Positions 1 through 7,056 are shown, counted from the stretch's first letter. The stretch is 9,816 nt of DNA from Candidatus Woesearchaeota archaeon (GCA_019323665.1 JAHWHA010000142.1:1-9816); one strand, 5' to 3'. Notes: generated by a model not told the origin, from the letters alone. Numbers and translations are program-made.

Positions 1-740
1 AAGCTGCAAAGGAGCTGCTAAAAGATGTCAAGTTTCCTGTGATACTCAAGTTTCCCCAAGGCACACAGGGCAAGGGTGTGCTTTTTGTTGAGAGCTTTGC
101 TGCTGCTGCATCAACATTAGATGCTTTGTCTGTTCTAAATCAGCCAGTGATTATCCAGGATTATATTGAGACTGGAGGTGTTGATCTGCGTGTGATTGTT
201 ACTGGAGATAAGGTCGCTGCTGCTATGAAGCGTATTGCGGTGTTTGGTGAGAAGCGCGCCAATATACATGCGGGAGGCAAAGGTGAGGCTTTTATCCCTG
301 ATGAGCGCACAAAAAGGGTCGCTCTTAACACTGCCAAGGCTATTGGAGCTGACATCTGTGCTGTTGATATGCTCGAATCTGTTAAAGGGCCTGTTGTGAT
401 TGAGGTTAACCTTAGCCCTGGTCTGCAGGGCATTACCAAAGCCACTGGTATCAATGTTGCTGAAAAGCTTGCGAGTTATATGCACGATAGGACAAGGGAG
501 TATATTGCGCAAAAGAAAGCATCTGTTAAGACTGCTGATATCCTGAAAGATGTTGGAGTGGCGGCTGCAGAGGATGGCAGGATTAATGAGATTATTGGCA
601 ATCTTGATTTGCGCGGCCAGCGATTGTTATTACCTGAGACTGTTTCAAAGATGACCAAATTCACTGATAAAGGCGAGTATATTATCAAATTCAAGGACGG
701 CGAGCTTTGTATCAAGAGGATGAAAGCCTGGAAAAAATAG
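1..740 (+). CDS. RimK-like ATP-grasp alpha-L-glutamate ligase (5' truncated) with an extra C-terminal domain
   Basis: The open frame runs in from the window edge (first full codon at base 3), so the N-terminus is missing and the GTG at 39 is internal. The visible part is the C-terminal half of an ATP-grasp domain of the RimK group. It shows the glycine-rich ATP loop (FPQGTQGKG), the segment IHAGGKGEAF that matches the RimK substrate/phosphate loop, an acidic VDMLE, and the metal-binding IEVNLSPGLQGI with the usual E-x-N. Family members add L-glutamate or another amino acid to a C-terminal carboxylate, using ATP. Relatives act on ribosomal protein S6 (RimK), coenzyme F420 (CofF), tetrahydromethanopterin (MptN) or a lysine/arginine carrier (LysX); the substrate cannot be chosen from this fragment. 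About 70 residues follow the ATP-grasp core, longer than E. coli RimK, and end in a short beta-rich AbrB-like segment (600-722). Convergent with the HIT operon. Confidence 0.88.
   Translation, partial: AAKELLKDVKFPVILKFPQGTQGKGVLFVESFAAAASTLDALSVLNQPVIIQDYIETGGVDLRVIVTGDKVAAAMKRIAVFGEKRANIHAGGKGEAFIPDERTKRVALNTAKAIGADICAVDMLESVKGPVVIEVNLSPGLQGITKATGINVAEKLASYMHDRTREYIAQKKASVKTADILKDVGVAAAEDGRINEIIGNLDLRGQRLLLPETVSKMTKFTDKGEYIIKFKDGELCIKRMKAWKK
600..722 (+). other. Possible AbrB/SpoVT-like swapped-hairpin segment at the end of the ATP-grasp protein
   Basis: The last ~45 codons read as a beta-hairpin pattern: LDLRGQRLLLPETVSK, then a TDKGEYIIKF turn and KDGELCIKR. This parallels the AbrB-type order 'x-GRI-x-LP-x-E-x-R-x-x-L-x-x-GD-x-V-x-x-x-x-x-DGKI-x-I-x-x'. 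The match is by eye only and the usual GD is KGE here. If correct, the ligase carries a small oligomerisation or DNA-binding module; otherwise it is just a lineage-specific tail. Confidence 0.35.
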
Positions 741-746
741 ATTTTT
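732..746. terminator. Bidirectional T-tract terminator between convergent genes
   Basis: A perfect A/T inverted repeat, AAAAAT (733-738), AG, ATTTTT (741-746), spans the ligase stop codon. It gives five T on the + strand just after the ligase and six T on the - strand just after the HIT gene ending at 748. Archaeal RNA polymerase stops at T-tracts, so one short element could end both transcripts. Inferred from position and composition. Confidence 0.5.
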
Positions 747-747
747 A

Positions 748-1278
748 CTATGGGATTCTCTCAAGCTGCCTAATTAGATAGTTTGTCTGGTTTGACTGTT
801 TGAGTTTTTCCGTCTCTTTTTTCCCCTGCTTTAAGGAATCTTGTGATGGTGTCTCTGTTTTTATGACTGCCTTTTCTGTTTTTACTCCTTCAGTGAGCTC
901 AAGCTCTATTGTTGACATCTCCTCTTCTGAGAGCTGCCTTGATTTCCATGCAAGCTCAATGCCGTCATTCTCAAGCCGAGGTATGATGTGAACCATGAAA
1001 TGTGGATATTGCTGATGCGCCACAACACCATTGTGGATTAGAATGTTTGTACCCTGAATATTCAATGATTCAAACAACGCGATAGAGATCTTGTTTGCCA
1101 CAACACCTATATGGCTAATAATCTTATCAGGAACTTGTTCTAGTATTGTGAAGTGCTGCTTTGGCATCACAATTACATGGCCGAAGTTGGCAGGTTTATC
1201 TGCCATTAGTGCAACTACTTGCTCGTCTTCATAGATGAGTTCTGACTTCTCTATCCATTCACATGGTTTGCAGCTCAT
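748..1278 (-). CDS. HIT-domain protein, second gene of the pair, central His replaced by Met
   Basis: A 176-residue histidine-triad protein. HIT proteins are small nucleotide-binding hydrolases or transferases acting on nucleoside phosphoramidates, dinucleoside polyphosphates and similar nucleotides. Seen here: a CxxC near the N-terminus (Cys3, Cys6), a possible zinc site as in many HIT proteins; the YEDEQVVALM strand; GHVIVMPKQH; and the C-terminal motif region PHFMVHIIPR (residues 92-101). The canonical motif is H-x-H-x-H-x-x, with the middle His as the nucleophile. Here it is H93-F-M95-V-H97, so the nucleophile is missing and classical catalysis is doubtful; nucleotide binding may remain. 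The last ~50 residues are charged, Lys/Glu/Gln rich and probably disordered. The ATG overlaps the upstream HIT gene stop as ATGA, implying translational coupling. It is a paralogue of that gene. Confidence 0.9.
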   Translation of the reverse strand: MSCKPCEWIEKSELIYEDEQVVALMADKPANFGHVIVMPKQHFTILEQVPDKIISHIGVVANKISIALFESLNIQGTNILIHNGVVAHQQYPHFMVHIIPRLENDGIELAWKSRQLSEEEMSTIELELTEGVKTEKAVIKTETPSQDSLKQGKKETEKLKQSNQTNYLIRQLERIP

Positions 1279-1967
1279 TTTGTGAACAGTCCCGCAATCT
1301 TGTCAAGGTCTGGTTTTGCGGGAGATTTGTCTTGAGTTTGCTTTTGAGATTTTGTTGTCTTGTTTGGGGATTTGGCTGGTTGCTCATCCTCATCTTCTGT
1401 GAATTCTGCTTCCACAACTTTTTGAGGGATTTTTGCTGGTGATTTTCTCAAATTAATTGGTTCTGGCTTTGCTATACCAAAAACCTTGTTTACCAGGGGC
1501 TTGAGTTTCTTCATCACAGTTTCAATGTCTTCCTGGGAAATTTTTTGTTCTTTGTATGTAAGATTAAGCCCATCACCCTCTTTTCTAGGGATAATATGTA
1601 TCATAAAATGGGGAGCGCGTTGGCCTGCAACAGAGCCGTTTGCTATGAAAATATTTGTGCCTTGAGCTTTAAGTGCTTTGAGCTGGAGGTGAGAAATCTT
1701 CTTGATTATCTTGAACATATGTGATATGATGTCCTCTGGCACTTGAGGCATTATCTGGTAATGTTCTTTTGAGATAAGCAGTATGTGGCCTGGGTTTGCT
1801 GGATTGATATCAAGAATCGCCAGGCAATGCTCGTCCTCATAGATTTTCTTTGATGATACTTTCCCCTGCACAATATGACAGAATATGCAGTTTTGCTTCT
1901 GCAGAGCTAGCAGCTGCTCAGGCGACATGTTTTTCAATTCTTCTTCGGTTAGCTGCTGTTCTGGCAT
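1275..1967 (-). CDS. HIT-domain protein, first gene of the pair, central His replaced by Met, long charged tail
   Basis: A 230-residue HIT protein. The order is an N-terminal helix (residues 1-24), the zinc-type CIFC (Cys27, Cys30), KKIYEDEHCLAILDINP, then PGHILLISKEHY, a helical middle, and NGSVAGQRAPHFMIHIIPR. Everything matches the HINT-like branch except that the triad reads H120-F-M122-I-H124, the same His-to-Met change at the nucleophile position as in its neighbour. Residues ~160-230 are a low-complexity tail, acidic (EFTEDEDE) then Lys/Pro/Ser/Thr rich with three KSP copies, ending in DLDKIAGLFTK. The start at 1967 lies about 26 bp from a TATA-like box on the - strand, which fits a leaderless mRNA. 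It is the first gene of a two-gene operon. Function beyond probable nucleotide binding is unknown. Confidence 0.9.
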   Translation of the reverse strand: MPEQQLTEEELKNMSPEQLLALQKQNCIFCHIVQGKVSSKKIYEDEHCLAILDINPANPGHILLISKEHYQIMPQVPEDIISHMFKIIKKISHLQLKALKAQGTNIFIANGSVAGQRAPHFMIHIIPRKEGDGLNLTYKEQKISQEDIETVMKKLKPLVNKVFGIAKPEPINLRKSPAKIPQKVVEAEFTEDEDEQPAKSPNKTTKSQKQTQDKSPAKPDLDKIAGLFTK

Positions 1968-1989
1968 AGGTTGTTAGTTTGGAGGTATG

Positions 1990-1998
1990 TATATAAAT
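1990..1998 (-). promoter_or_regulatory. TATA box of the HIT operon
   Basis: On the - strand the sequence reads ATTTATATA, centred about 26 bp before the ATG at 1967. That spacing would start the transcript at or next to the start codon (leaderless). Confidence 0.6.
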
Positions 1999-2030
1999 AT
2001 TTGCCTGTATGGAAAAATTTGCGAAATAAA

Positions 2031-2036
2031 TTTATA
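2031..2036 (+). promoter_or_regulatory. TATA box of the small membrane protein gene
   Basis: TTTATA preceded by a purine-rich CGAAATAAA (a BRE-like element), centred about 27 bp before the ATG at 2061. This spacing supports 2061 as the start and a leaderless mRNA. It is opposed to the HIT operon TATA box in the same 93-bp divergent region. Confidence 0.6.
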
Positions 2037-2060
2037 CTTTCAATATTAAGAGTTGTTAAA

Positions 2061-2450
2061 ATGAAAGGTGGATTTTGGTTTTTAATATTGCTTATATTGT
2101 TCTCAGTTTTTGCTCTTGTTTTCTACCATAGCTATGAAAAATTGAGACTTGAAGCTTCCAATGTGAATCAGAATGCCATTCAATACGCCCAAAACGGAAA
2201 TTTCCAGGCTGCCATCAACACTTGCGATTCAAATAAATATGTAAAACTACCATGCTATGTTACAGTATATAATCAATTTAGAGGTGCAAAGCTTTCAGAT
2301 GAGAATATTACCCTACAAGAGGATTTTTGTGATAAGCTATCTGCTGATAAATTACAGATTCCTTTTTGGTTTAAACCCTTTGTGTTGAGTTATGATGAGG
2401 CAACTCTTCAACAGATACAACTTGACTGCTATGAGTATATTAAAAAGTAA
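2061..2450 (+). CDS. Small single-pass membrane protein of unknown function with four Cys
   Basis: A 129-residue protein that I do not recognise. Residues 4-22 are a strongly hydrophobic stretch (FWFLILLILFSVFALVF), either a membrane anchor or an uncleaved signal, followed by a soluble part. Only two Lys-free residues precede the stretch apart from Lys2, and charged residues (YEKLRLE) follow it, so orientation is uncertain. The soluble part has four Cys (55, 65, 90, 123), which could form two disulfides if it lies outside the cell. The segment NAIQYAQNGNFQAAINTC resembles one TPR-like helix pair, and the rest looks helical. An in-frame ATG at 1971 would add 30 residues, but it would place the TATA box inside the gene; the 2061 start also begins directly with the membrane segment. 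It stands alone between divergent and co-directional neighbours, so context gives no role. Confidence 0.7.
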   Translation: MKGGFWFLILLILFSVFALVFYHSYEKLRLEASNVNQNAIQYAQNGNFQAAINTCDSNKYVKLPCYVTVYNQFRGAKLSDENITLQEDFCDKLSADKLQIPFWFKPFVLSYDEATLQQIQLDCYEYIKK

Positions 2451-2516
2451 TGTGATTTATAAGGAAAGAAATCTTAGCTAATGCACTTAAATTTCTCCGA
2501 AATCCCTTTCAAAAGA

Positions 2517-2524
2517 TTTTTAAA
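2517..2524 (+). promoter_or_regulatory. TATA box of topA
   Basis: TTTTTAAA centred about 26 bp upstream of the ATG at 2547, which fits a leaderless transcript. A second TATA-like TTTATAA at 2456-2462 lies about 22 bp before an alternative in-frame ATG at 2481. Confidence 0.5.
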
Positions 2525-2546
2525 CCGTCAAAAATTCACGGGTTTG

Positions 2547-4730
2547 ATGGGTTATGAACTTATTGTGACTGAGAAGCCCAAGGCTGCACAGCGTATTGCC
2601 AGTAGTCTTGCCGACGGTAAAGTTGAGCAAAAGCGCAATAAAAAAGTGTCGTATTATGTGTTTAAGCGCAGTGGGAAAGATATTGTTGTTGCATGCGCTG
2701 TTGGCCATCTTTTTCAGCTTGCAGAAAAAGGCGTAAAAAAATTCACTTATCCTGTGTTTGAGATTGAATGGAAACCCGCTTTTAAGATCAACAAGGATGC
2801 TAAATTCACAAAGCAATATTATGATACAATAAAGTCTCTATGCAAAGATGCTTCTTCTTTTACAGTTGCTACTGACTATGATGTTGAGGGTGAGGTAATT
2901 GGCTTGAATGTTATTCAGCAGATATGCAAACAGAAAGATGCACAGAGGATGAAGTTCAGCACCCTCACAAAGGATGACTTGGTTGAGAGCTATACGCACA
3001 AAGAGAAGACACTAAACTGGGGGCAGGCGAATGCTGGTGTGACAAGACATCATCTTGACTGGATTTATGGTATCAATCTGTCAAGGGCTTTAACCAAGAG
3101 CCTGAAAAAAGCTGGTTTATTCAAAGTTCTGAGTTCTGGCCGTGTGCAGGGCCCTGCACTGAAGATTATTGTTGAGCGTGAGAAGGAAATTCAGGCATTC
3201 AAGCCGGAGCCTTACTGGCAGATTGAGCTGGATGGCACCGTTGAGAAAGGGCCAATACAGGCGTGGCACGAAAAGGGCAAGATCTTCAAGAAGAACCAGG
3301 CAATGGTTATTATCGAGAAGACCCAGGGCAAAAAGGCTCTTGTTAAGAGCGTGGAGCGCTCTGAGTTCAAACAGCCTCCTCCAACACCATTTGATTTGAC
3401 AACACTACAAGGAGCTGCTTTTGATCTCTTTAGAATAAAGCCAACACAGCTCCTCAATATTGCCCAGTCCTTGTATATTTCTGGGTATATTTCATATCCG
3501 CGTACCTCTTCGCAGCAATTGCCTGCTGTTATTGGTTATAAGAAGATTTTAGGTGCGCTAGCCAAGCAGGAGGGTTATGCAAAGCTTTGCGAAGAGTTGC
3601 TCAGCGGCAAGCTTGAACCTAACCAAGGCAAGAAGACTGATCCTGCGCATCCCGCTATTTATCCAACAGGTGTGAAGCCCTCTGGTCTGAAAGATGAAGA
3701 GAAGAAGGTTTATGATCTGATTGTTCACAGGTTCATGGCTGTTTTTGGAGAGGCTGCTACAAGGCAGAGCCTGGCAGTGAGTATTGATATTGAAAGTGAA
3801 ATCTTTATTGCCAAGGGAATAACAACTGTGAAACCTGGCTGGCACCGTTACTATCATCCATATTTAAAACTCAAGGAGAATGAGCTGCCCGCCGTTGTGC
3901 AGGGCGAGGAGGTTATTGTTAAGGAAATCAAGCTGCATGAGAAGGAGACTCAGCCTCCGAAGCGTTATACCCAAGCCTCTATTATCAAGGAGATGGAGAA
4001 GCGCAATCTTGGCACAAAATCCACAAGAGCAGGCATTATTGATACTCTTTATAAGAGAGACTACATTGTTGAATCACCCATCCAGGCAACCAAGCTGGGG
4101 ATTGCGGCTATTGAAACTCTTGAAAAATATTCTCCGCTTATTGTAGATGAGGCTCTAACTACGAGATTTGAGAATGACATGGAGGAAGTGCGCGCAAACA
4201 AGAAGAGTAAGGATGATGTTTTTGAGGAGGCTAAGGGTGTGCTACTCAAGATTCTGAATGAATTCAAGGAGAAAGAAGAGCTGATTGGCAAAGGGTTGGC
4301 TTTTGCTAAAATTGAAGCAGATGATGCAGCCAATAATATGGGTAATTGCCCAAAGTGTGGGAGTAACCTGGCGCTTCGCAGGGGAAAATACGGGCAGTTC
4401 ATTGCATGCAAGAATTATCCTGAGTGCAAGACAACTTTCAGTGTGCCCAACAATGTGCTTGTGAAAGGCTCTGATAAGATTTGCGAGCATTGCCAATATC
4501 CAAAGGTTAAGCTAATTCAGAAGAGGAAGAAACCGCAGGAGGTATGCATTAATCCAGAGTGCCCTTCAAAAAAGGTTGAGGATGTGCCAGTTGACAAGAA
4601 ATGCCCAAAGTGCGGTGAGAAATTAGTTTTAAGAAAAAGCATGTATGGCCAGTTCCTTGGCTGCAGTTCTTACCCAAAGTGCAAGTATACTGAAAAGCTT
4701 GAGAATGGGAATAATTCTGATAAAAAGTAA
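2547..4730 (+). CDS. topA: DNA topoisomerase I (type IA), archaeal TopA
   Basis: A 727-residue type IA topoisomerase that relaxes negative supercoils by breaking and rejoining one DNA strand through a 5'-phosphotyrosine. The N-terminal Toprim domain starts at once (ELIVTEKPKAAQRIA) and carries the metal-binding acidic motif DYDVEGE (residues 110-116). SSGRVQGPALKIIVEREKEI follows, then the active-site block GYISYPRTSS with the catalytic Tyr317, and later YTQASIIKEMEKRNLGTKST. The C-terminus has three Cys4 zinc-ribbon units: 601-627, 646-672 and 686-712. The first and third are near copies (GQF, then C-x5-C). Length and zinc ribbons suit archaeal TopA. An ATG at 2481 would add 22 residues, but family members begin at the Toprim strand and a TATA box sits about 26 bp before 2547, so 2547 is preferred. 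Same direction as the Hef gene but with its own promoter. Confidence 0.96.
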   Translation: MGYELIVTEKPKAAQRIASSLADGKVEQKRNKKVSYYVFKRSGKDIVVACAVGHLFQLAEKGVKKFTYPVFEIEWKPAFKINKDAKFTKQYYDTIKSLCKDASSFTVATDYDVEGEVIGLNVIQQICKQKDAQRMKFSTLTKDDLVESYTHKEKTLNWGQANAGVTRHHLDWIYGINLSRALTKSLKKAGLFKVLSSGRVQGPALKIIVEREKEIQAFKPEPYWQIELDGTVEKGPIQAWHEKGKIFKKNQAMVIIEKTQGKKALVKSVERSEFKQPPPTPFDLTTLQGAAFDLFRIKPTQLLNIAQSLYISGYISYPRTSSQQLPAVIGYKKILGALAKQEGYAKLCEELLSGKLEPNQGKKTDPAHPAIYPTGVKPSGLKDEEKKVYDLIVHRFMAVFGEAATRQSLAVSIDIESEIFIAKGITTVKPGWHRYYHPYLKLKENELPAVVQGEEVIVKEIKLHEKETQPPKRYTQASIIKEMEKRNLGTKSTRAGIIDTLYKRDYIVESPIQATKLGIAAIETLEKYSPLIVDEALTTRFENDMEEVRANKKSKDDVFEEAKGVLLKILNEFKEKEELIGKGLAFAKIEADDAANNMGNCPKCGSNLALRRGKYGQFIACKNYPECKTTFSVPNNVLVKGSDKICEHCQYPKVKLIQKRKKPQEVCINPECPSKKVEDVPVDKKCPKCGEKLVLRKSMYGQFLGCSSYPKCKYTEKLENGNNSDKK

Positions 4731-4736
4731 ATATAC

Positions 4737-4741
4737 TTTTT
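4737..4741 (+). terminator. T-tract after topA
   Basis: A run of five T in a T/A-rich stretch (CTTTTTATTTATAAT) begins a few bases after the topA stop, with no hairpin. It is a plausible archaeal T-tract stop; composition alone is weak evidence. Confidence 0.35.
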
Positions 4742-4764
4742 ATTTATAATCTAGCTGCGTAACA

Positions 4765-4772
4765 TATATAAA
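4765..4772 (+). promoter_or_regulatory. TATA box region of hef
   Basis: TATATAAA would start transcription near 4795, giving a ~25-nt leader. A second A/T element, TTATATA at 4787-4793, would start near 4816 and give an almost leaderless mRNA. GGGGGT at 4794-4799 is about 20 nt from the ATG, too far for a normal Shine-Dalgarno. Which box is used cannot be told from sequence. Confidence 0.5.
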
Positions 4773-4819
4773 CCTATAATCATTAATTATATAGGGGGTT
4801 TCAAGGCATAAAAAAGAAG

Positions 4820-7033
4820 ATGATCAAGGATTTTGAGCCACGATTGTACCAGCAGACTATTTTTGCCACTGCTGTGCAGAAGAACACATTGGTAGTACTA
4901 CCCACGGGGATGGGCAAGACAAACATTTTTCTTATGCTGGCTGCGCAGCGGCTCAGGCAGTATCCTGATTCAAAGATTTTACTGCTGGGTCCGACCAGGC
5001 CTCTGATTGATCAGTATTATAATGTGTTCCTAAACCACTTTGATGTTGCAGAGGAAGAGATGGAGATATTTACTGGTTATGTAAAGCCAGAAAAACGTGG
5101 AGAGTTGTGGAAAAAGGCCAAGATTGTTTTTTCAACACCCCAGGGTTTGGAAAATGATGTTCTGTCAAAGCGTATCCATCTTGAGGATGTGAGTTTGCTC
5201 GGGTTTGATGAAGCTCACAAGGCTGTTGGGAATTATGCTTATGTTTGGCTAGCAGAGCAGTATGAGCGCTTTTCAAAGTATCCGAGGATTGTTGGCATGA
5301 CTGCCTCGCCTGGCTCTGATGCTGAGAAGATAACAGAGGTTTGCAGCAATCTGCATATTGAGGCGATTGAGGTCAGAACTGATGAGGACCCGGATGTGAG
5401 GCCCTATATCCAACCAATCAAGATGAATTGGATTGATGTCGAGCTGCCCCAATCTTTTCTGCAGATAAAAAAATATCTGGATGACTGCATCAAATCCAAA
5501 CTCAAAGAGATTGTGAAGAATGGTTATCTTAATAGTGATAAGGTCAGGTATATTAACAGGCGGGAGCTGCTTGGCTTGCAGGCTGAGCTGCAGGCGCGGA
5601 TTGCGCAGGGTGAGCGTGATTTTGAGGTGATGAGAAGTATCAGTTTAGCGGCTGAGGCTCTTAAAGCGCATCATGCGCTTGAGTTGTTGGAGACTCAGGG
5701 CATTGCACCATTGCACAAGTATATGAAAAAGATGTGGTCTCAATCGCACACCACCAAGACAAAGGCTTTGAAGAATCTGGTGATGGACCTGAATTTCAGG
5801 AGCGCGTATGTGCTTGTTGAAAAGCTGCAGAGCAGCAATATTGAGCATCCCAAGTTGCCGAAGCTCACTCAAATAGTCAAAGAAAAACTAAACCAGGCAT
5901 CTGATATGAAAATGATTGTTTTTACTCAGTATCGTGACTCCGGTTTAGAAATCCAGAGGAAGTTGAAGTCTATAGAAGGCATAACCCCAAAGCTTTTTGT
6001 TGGGCAGCAGCGCAAGGCTGACACTGGCATGACCCAGAAGCAGCAGAAAGAGGTTCTTGATGATTTCCGCAATGGTGGCTTTAATGTGCTTGTTGCCACG
6101 CAAATCGCTGAAGAAGGTTTGGATATTCCGCAGGTTGACTATGTTGTTTTTTATGAACCGATTCCCTCTGCTATCAGGTTTATCCAGCGCAAAGGCCGTA
6201 CTGGGAGGCAGGAAAAAGGTGAAGTAATTGTGCTAACTGCAAAAAAGACAAGGGATGAGGCATACAAATGGGCTGCGCGTTCAAAGCAAAAGCGGATGTA
6301 TAGAGCACTTGAACAGATGAAGAAAAAGCTGGTACTTGACAAGCCTAAGCAGGGTCTAAAGCAGTATATTGATGTGCCAGATGAAGAAATGGTCTGCGTG
6401 TTTGCAGATTACCGCGAGAAAGGTTCGAGTGTAATGCATGAGTTGATTGCTTTGGGAGTTGATCTCAAGTTGGAGTCTTTGAAGAGTGCTGATTATCTGT
6501 TGAGTGATAGAATTGGTGTTGAGTTGAAGAGTGTGCCTGATTTTATCAATTCATTGATTGACCAGAGGTTGCTGGTGCAGCTGAAAGAGCTGAAGATGAA
6601 TTTTTTGAACCCGATTGTGGTGGTTGAGGGTACAGAGGATATTTTCGCTGTGCGCAATGTGCATCCCAACGCTATTCGCGGCTTGATGGCAACTGTTATT
6701 GTTGATTACCAGATTCCTATACTGTTTTCGCGCAACTCTAAGGAGACTGCAGCTATGCTGCATATTATTGCCAAGCATGAGCAGCTTGACAATAAGAGAG
6801 AGGTGATGCTGCATGGCGTTAAGAAGCCGCAGACATTGAAAGAGCAGCAGGAATATGTTGTCTCAAGTCTCCCTGGTGTCGGTGGAAAATTGGCTAAAGA
6901 GATGCTCAAACAGTTTGGTTCTGTGAAAGGGGTGTTGCTTGCCTCTGAGGAGGATTTGAAGGAAGTGGAGAAGATTGGCGAGAAAAAGGCCAAGCGAATT
7001 AGAAAGATTGCTGAAAGTGAGTACAATGGCTGA
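4820..7033 (+). CDS. hef: Hef: SF2 helicase fused to XPF/ERCC4-type nuclease and HhH domain
   Basis: A 737-residue archaeal Hef protein, the relative of eukaryotic FANCM/XPF that processes stalled or branched replication forks. The helicase part shows the Q-motif-like RLYQQ, Walker A LPTGMGKT (Lys33), DEAH (130-133), the SF2 motif III MTASPGS, TQIAEEGLDIP, and motif VI QRKGRTGR (456-463). Between the RecA lobes is a helical insert typical of the FANCM/Hef/MDA5 group. The C-terminal nuclease begins at FADYREKGS (Asp530, Glu533) and continues through SADYLLSDRIGVELKSVPDF and NVHPNAIRG. Two helix-hairpin-helix motifs follow (SSLPGVGGKLAKEML and VEKIGEKKAKRIRKI). One oddity: the ERK-x3-D signature reads E568-L569-K570-x3-D574, so the Arg is replaced by Leu. 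The other acidic and Lys residues are kept, so the nuclease may be active, altered or structural. Length is normal for the family. Confidence 0.95.
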   Translation: MIKDFEPRLYQQTIFATAVQKNTLVVLPTGMGKTNIFLMLAAQRLRQYPDSKILLLGPTRPLIDQYYNVFLNHFDVAEEEMEIFTGYVKPEKRGELWKKAKIVFSTPQGLENDVLSKRIHLEDVSLLGFDEAHKAVGNYAYVWLAEQYERFSKYPRIVGMTASPGSDAEKITEVCSNLHIEAIEVRTDEDPDVRPYIQPIKMNWIDVELPQSFLQIKKYLDDCIKSKLKEIVKNGYLNSDKVRYINRRELLGLQAELQARIAQGERDFEVMRSISLAAEALKAHHALELLETQGIAPLHKYMKKMWSQSHTTKTKALKNLVMDLNFRSAYVLVEKLQSSNIEHPKLPKLTQIVKEKLNQASDMKMIVFTQYRDSGLEIQRKLKSIEGITPKLFVGQQRKADTGMTQKQQKEVLDDFRNGGFNVLVATQIAEEGLDIPQVDYVVFYEPIPSAIRFIQRKGRTGRQEKGEVIVLTAKKTRDEAYKWAARSKQKRMYRALEQMKKKLVLDKPKQGLKQYIDVPDEEMVCVFADYREKGSSVMHELIALGVDLKLESLKSADYLLSDRIGVELKSVPDFINSLIDQRLLVQLKELKMNFLNPIVVVEGTEDIFAVRNVHPNAIRGLMATVIVDYQIPILFSRNSKETAAMLHIIAKHEQLDNKREVMLHGVKKPQTLKEQQEYVVSSLPGVGGKLAKEMLKQFGSVKGVLLASEEDLKEVEKIGEKKAKRIRKIAESEYNG

Positions 7034-7036
7034 TTT

Positions 7037-7056
7037 CCGAAATTCTTTCGGTTTTT
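7037..7056 (+). terminator. Hairpin plus T-run after hef
   Basis: CCGAAA (7037-7042), a TTC loop and TTTCGG (7046-7051) form a perfect 6-bp stem, followed at once by five T (7052-7056). It lies 4 bp after the hef stop and upstream of the next TATA box, the place and shape of an intrinsic terminator. The stem is short and half A/T, so the T-run may be the working part in an archaeon. Confidence 0.5.

Noticed and set aside
135..512. Antisense open frames within the ATP-grasp gene
   Set aside because: The + strand frame carries clear RimK motifs through this region; no sign of a real antisense gene.
1275..1310. PIP-box (clamp-binding) motif at the end of the first HIT protein
   Set aside because: DLDKIAGLF lacks the Gln and the paired aromatic residues, so it is not a supportable call.
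1971..2060. Upstream ATG extension of the membrane protein gene
   Set aside because: It would put the TATA box inside the gene and add 30 residues ahead of a clean N-terminal membrane segment.
4061..4411. Antisense open frame within topA
   Set aside because: It lies wholly inside a strongly supported gene, has low-complexity Ser/Leu-rich translation and no promoter.
6706..7026. Antisense open frame within hef
   Set aside because: A Ser/Cys-rich translation opposite the nuclease/HhH region; a shadow of the real gene.
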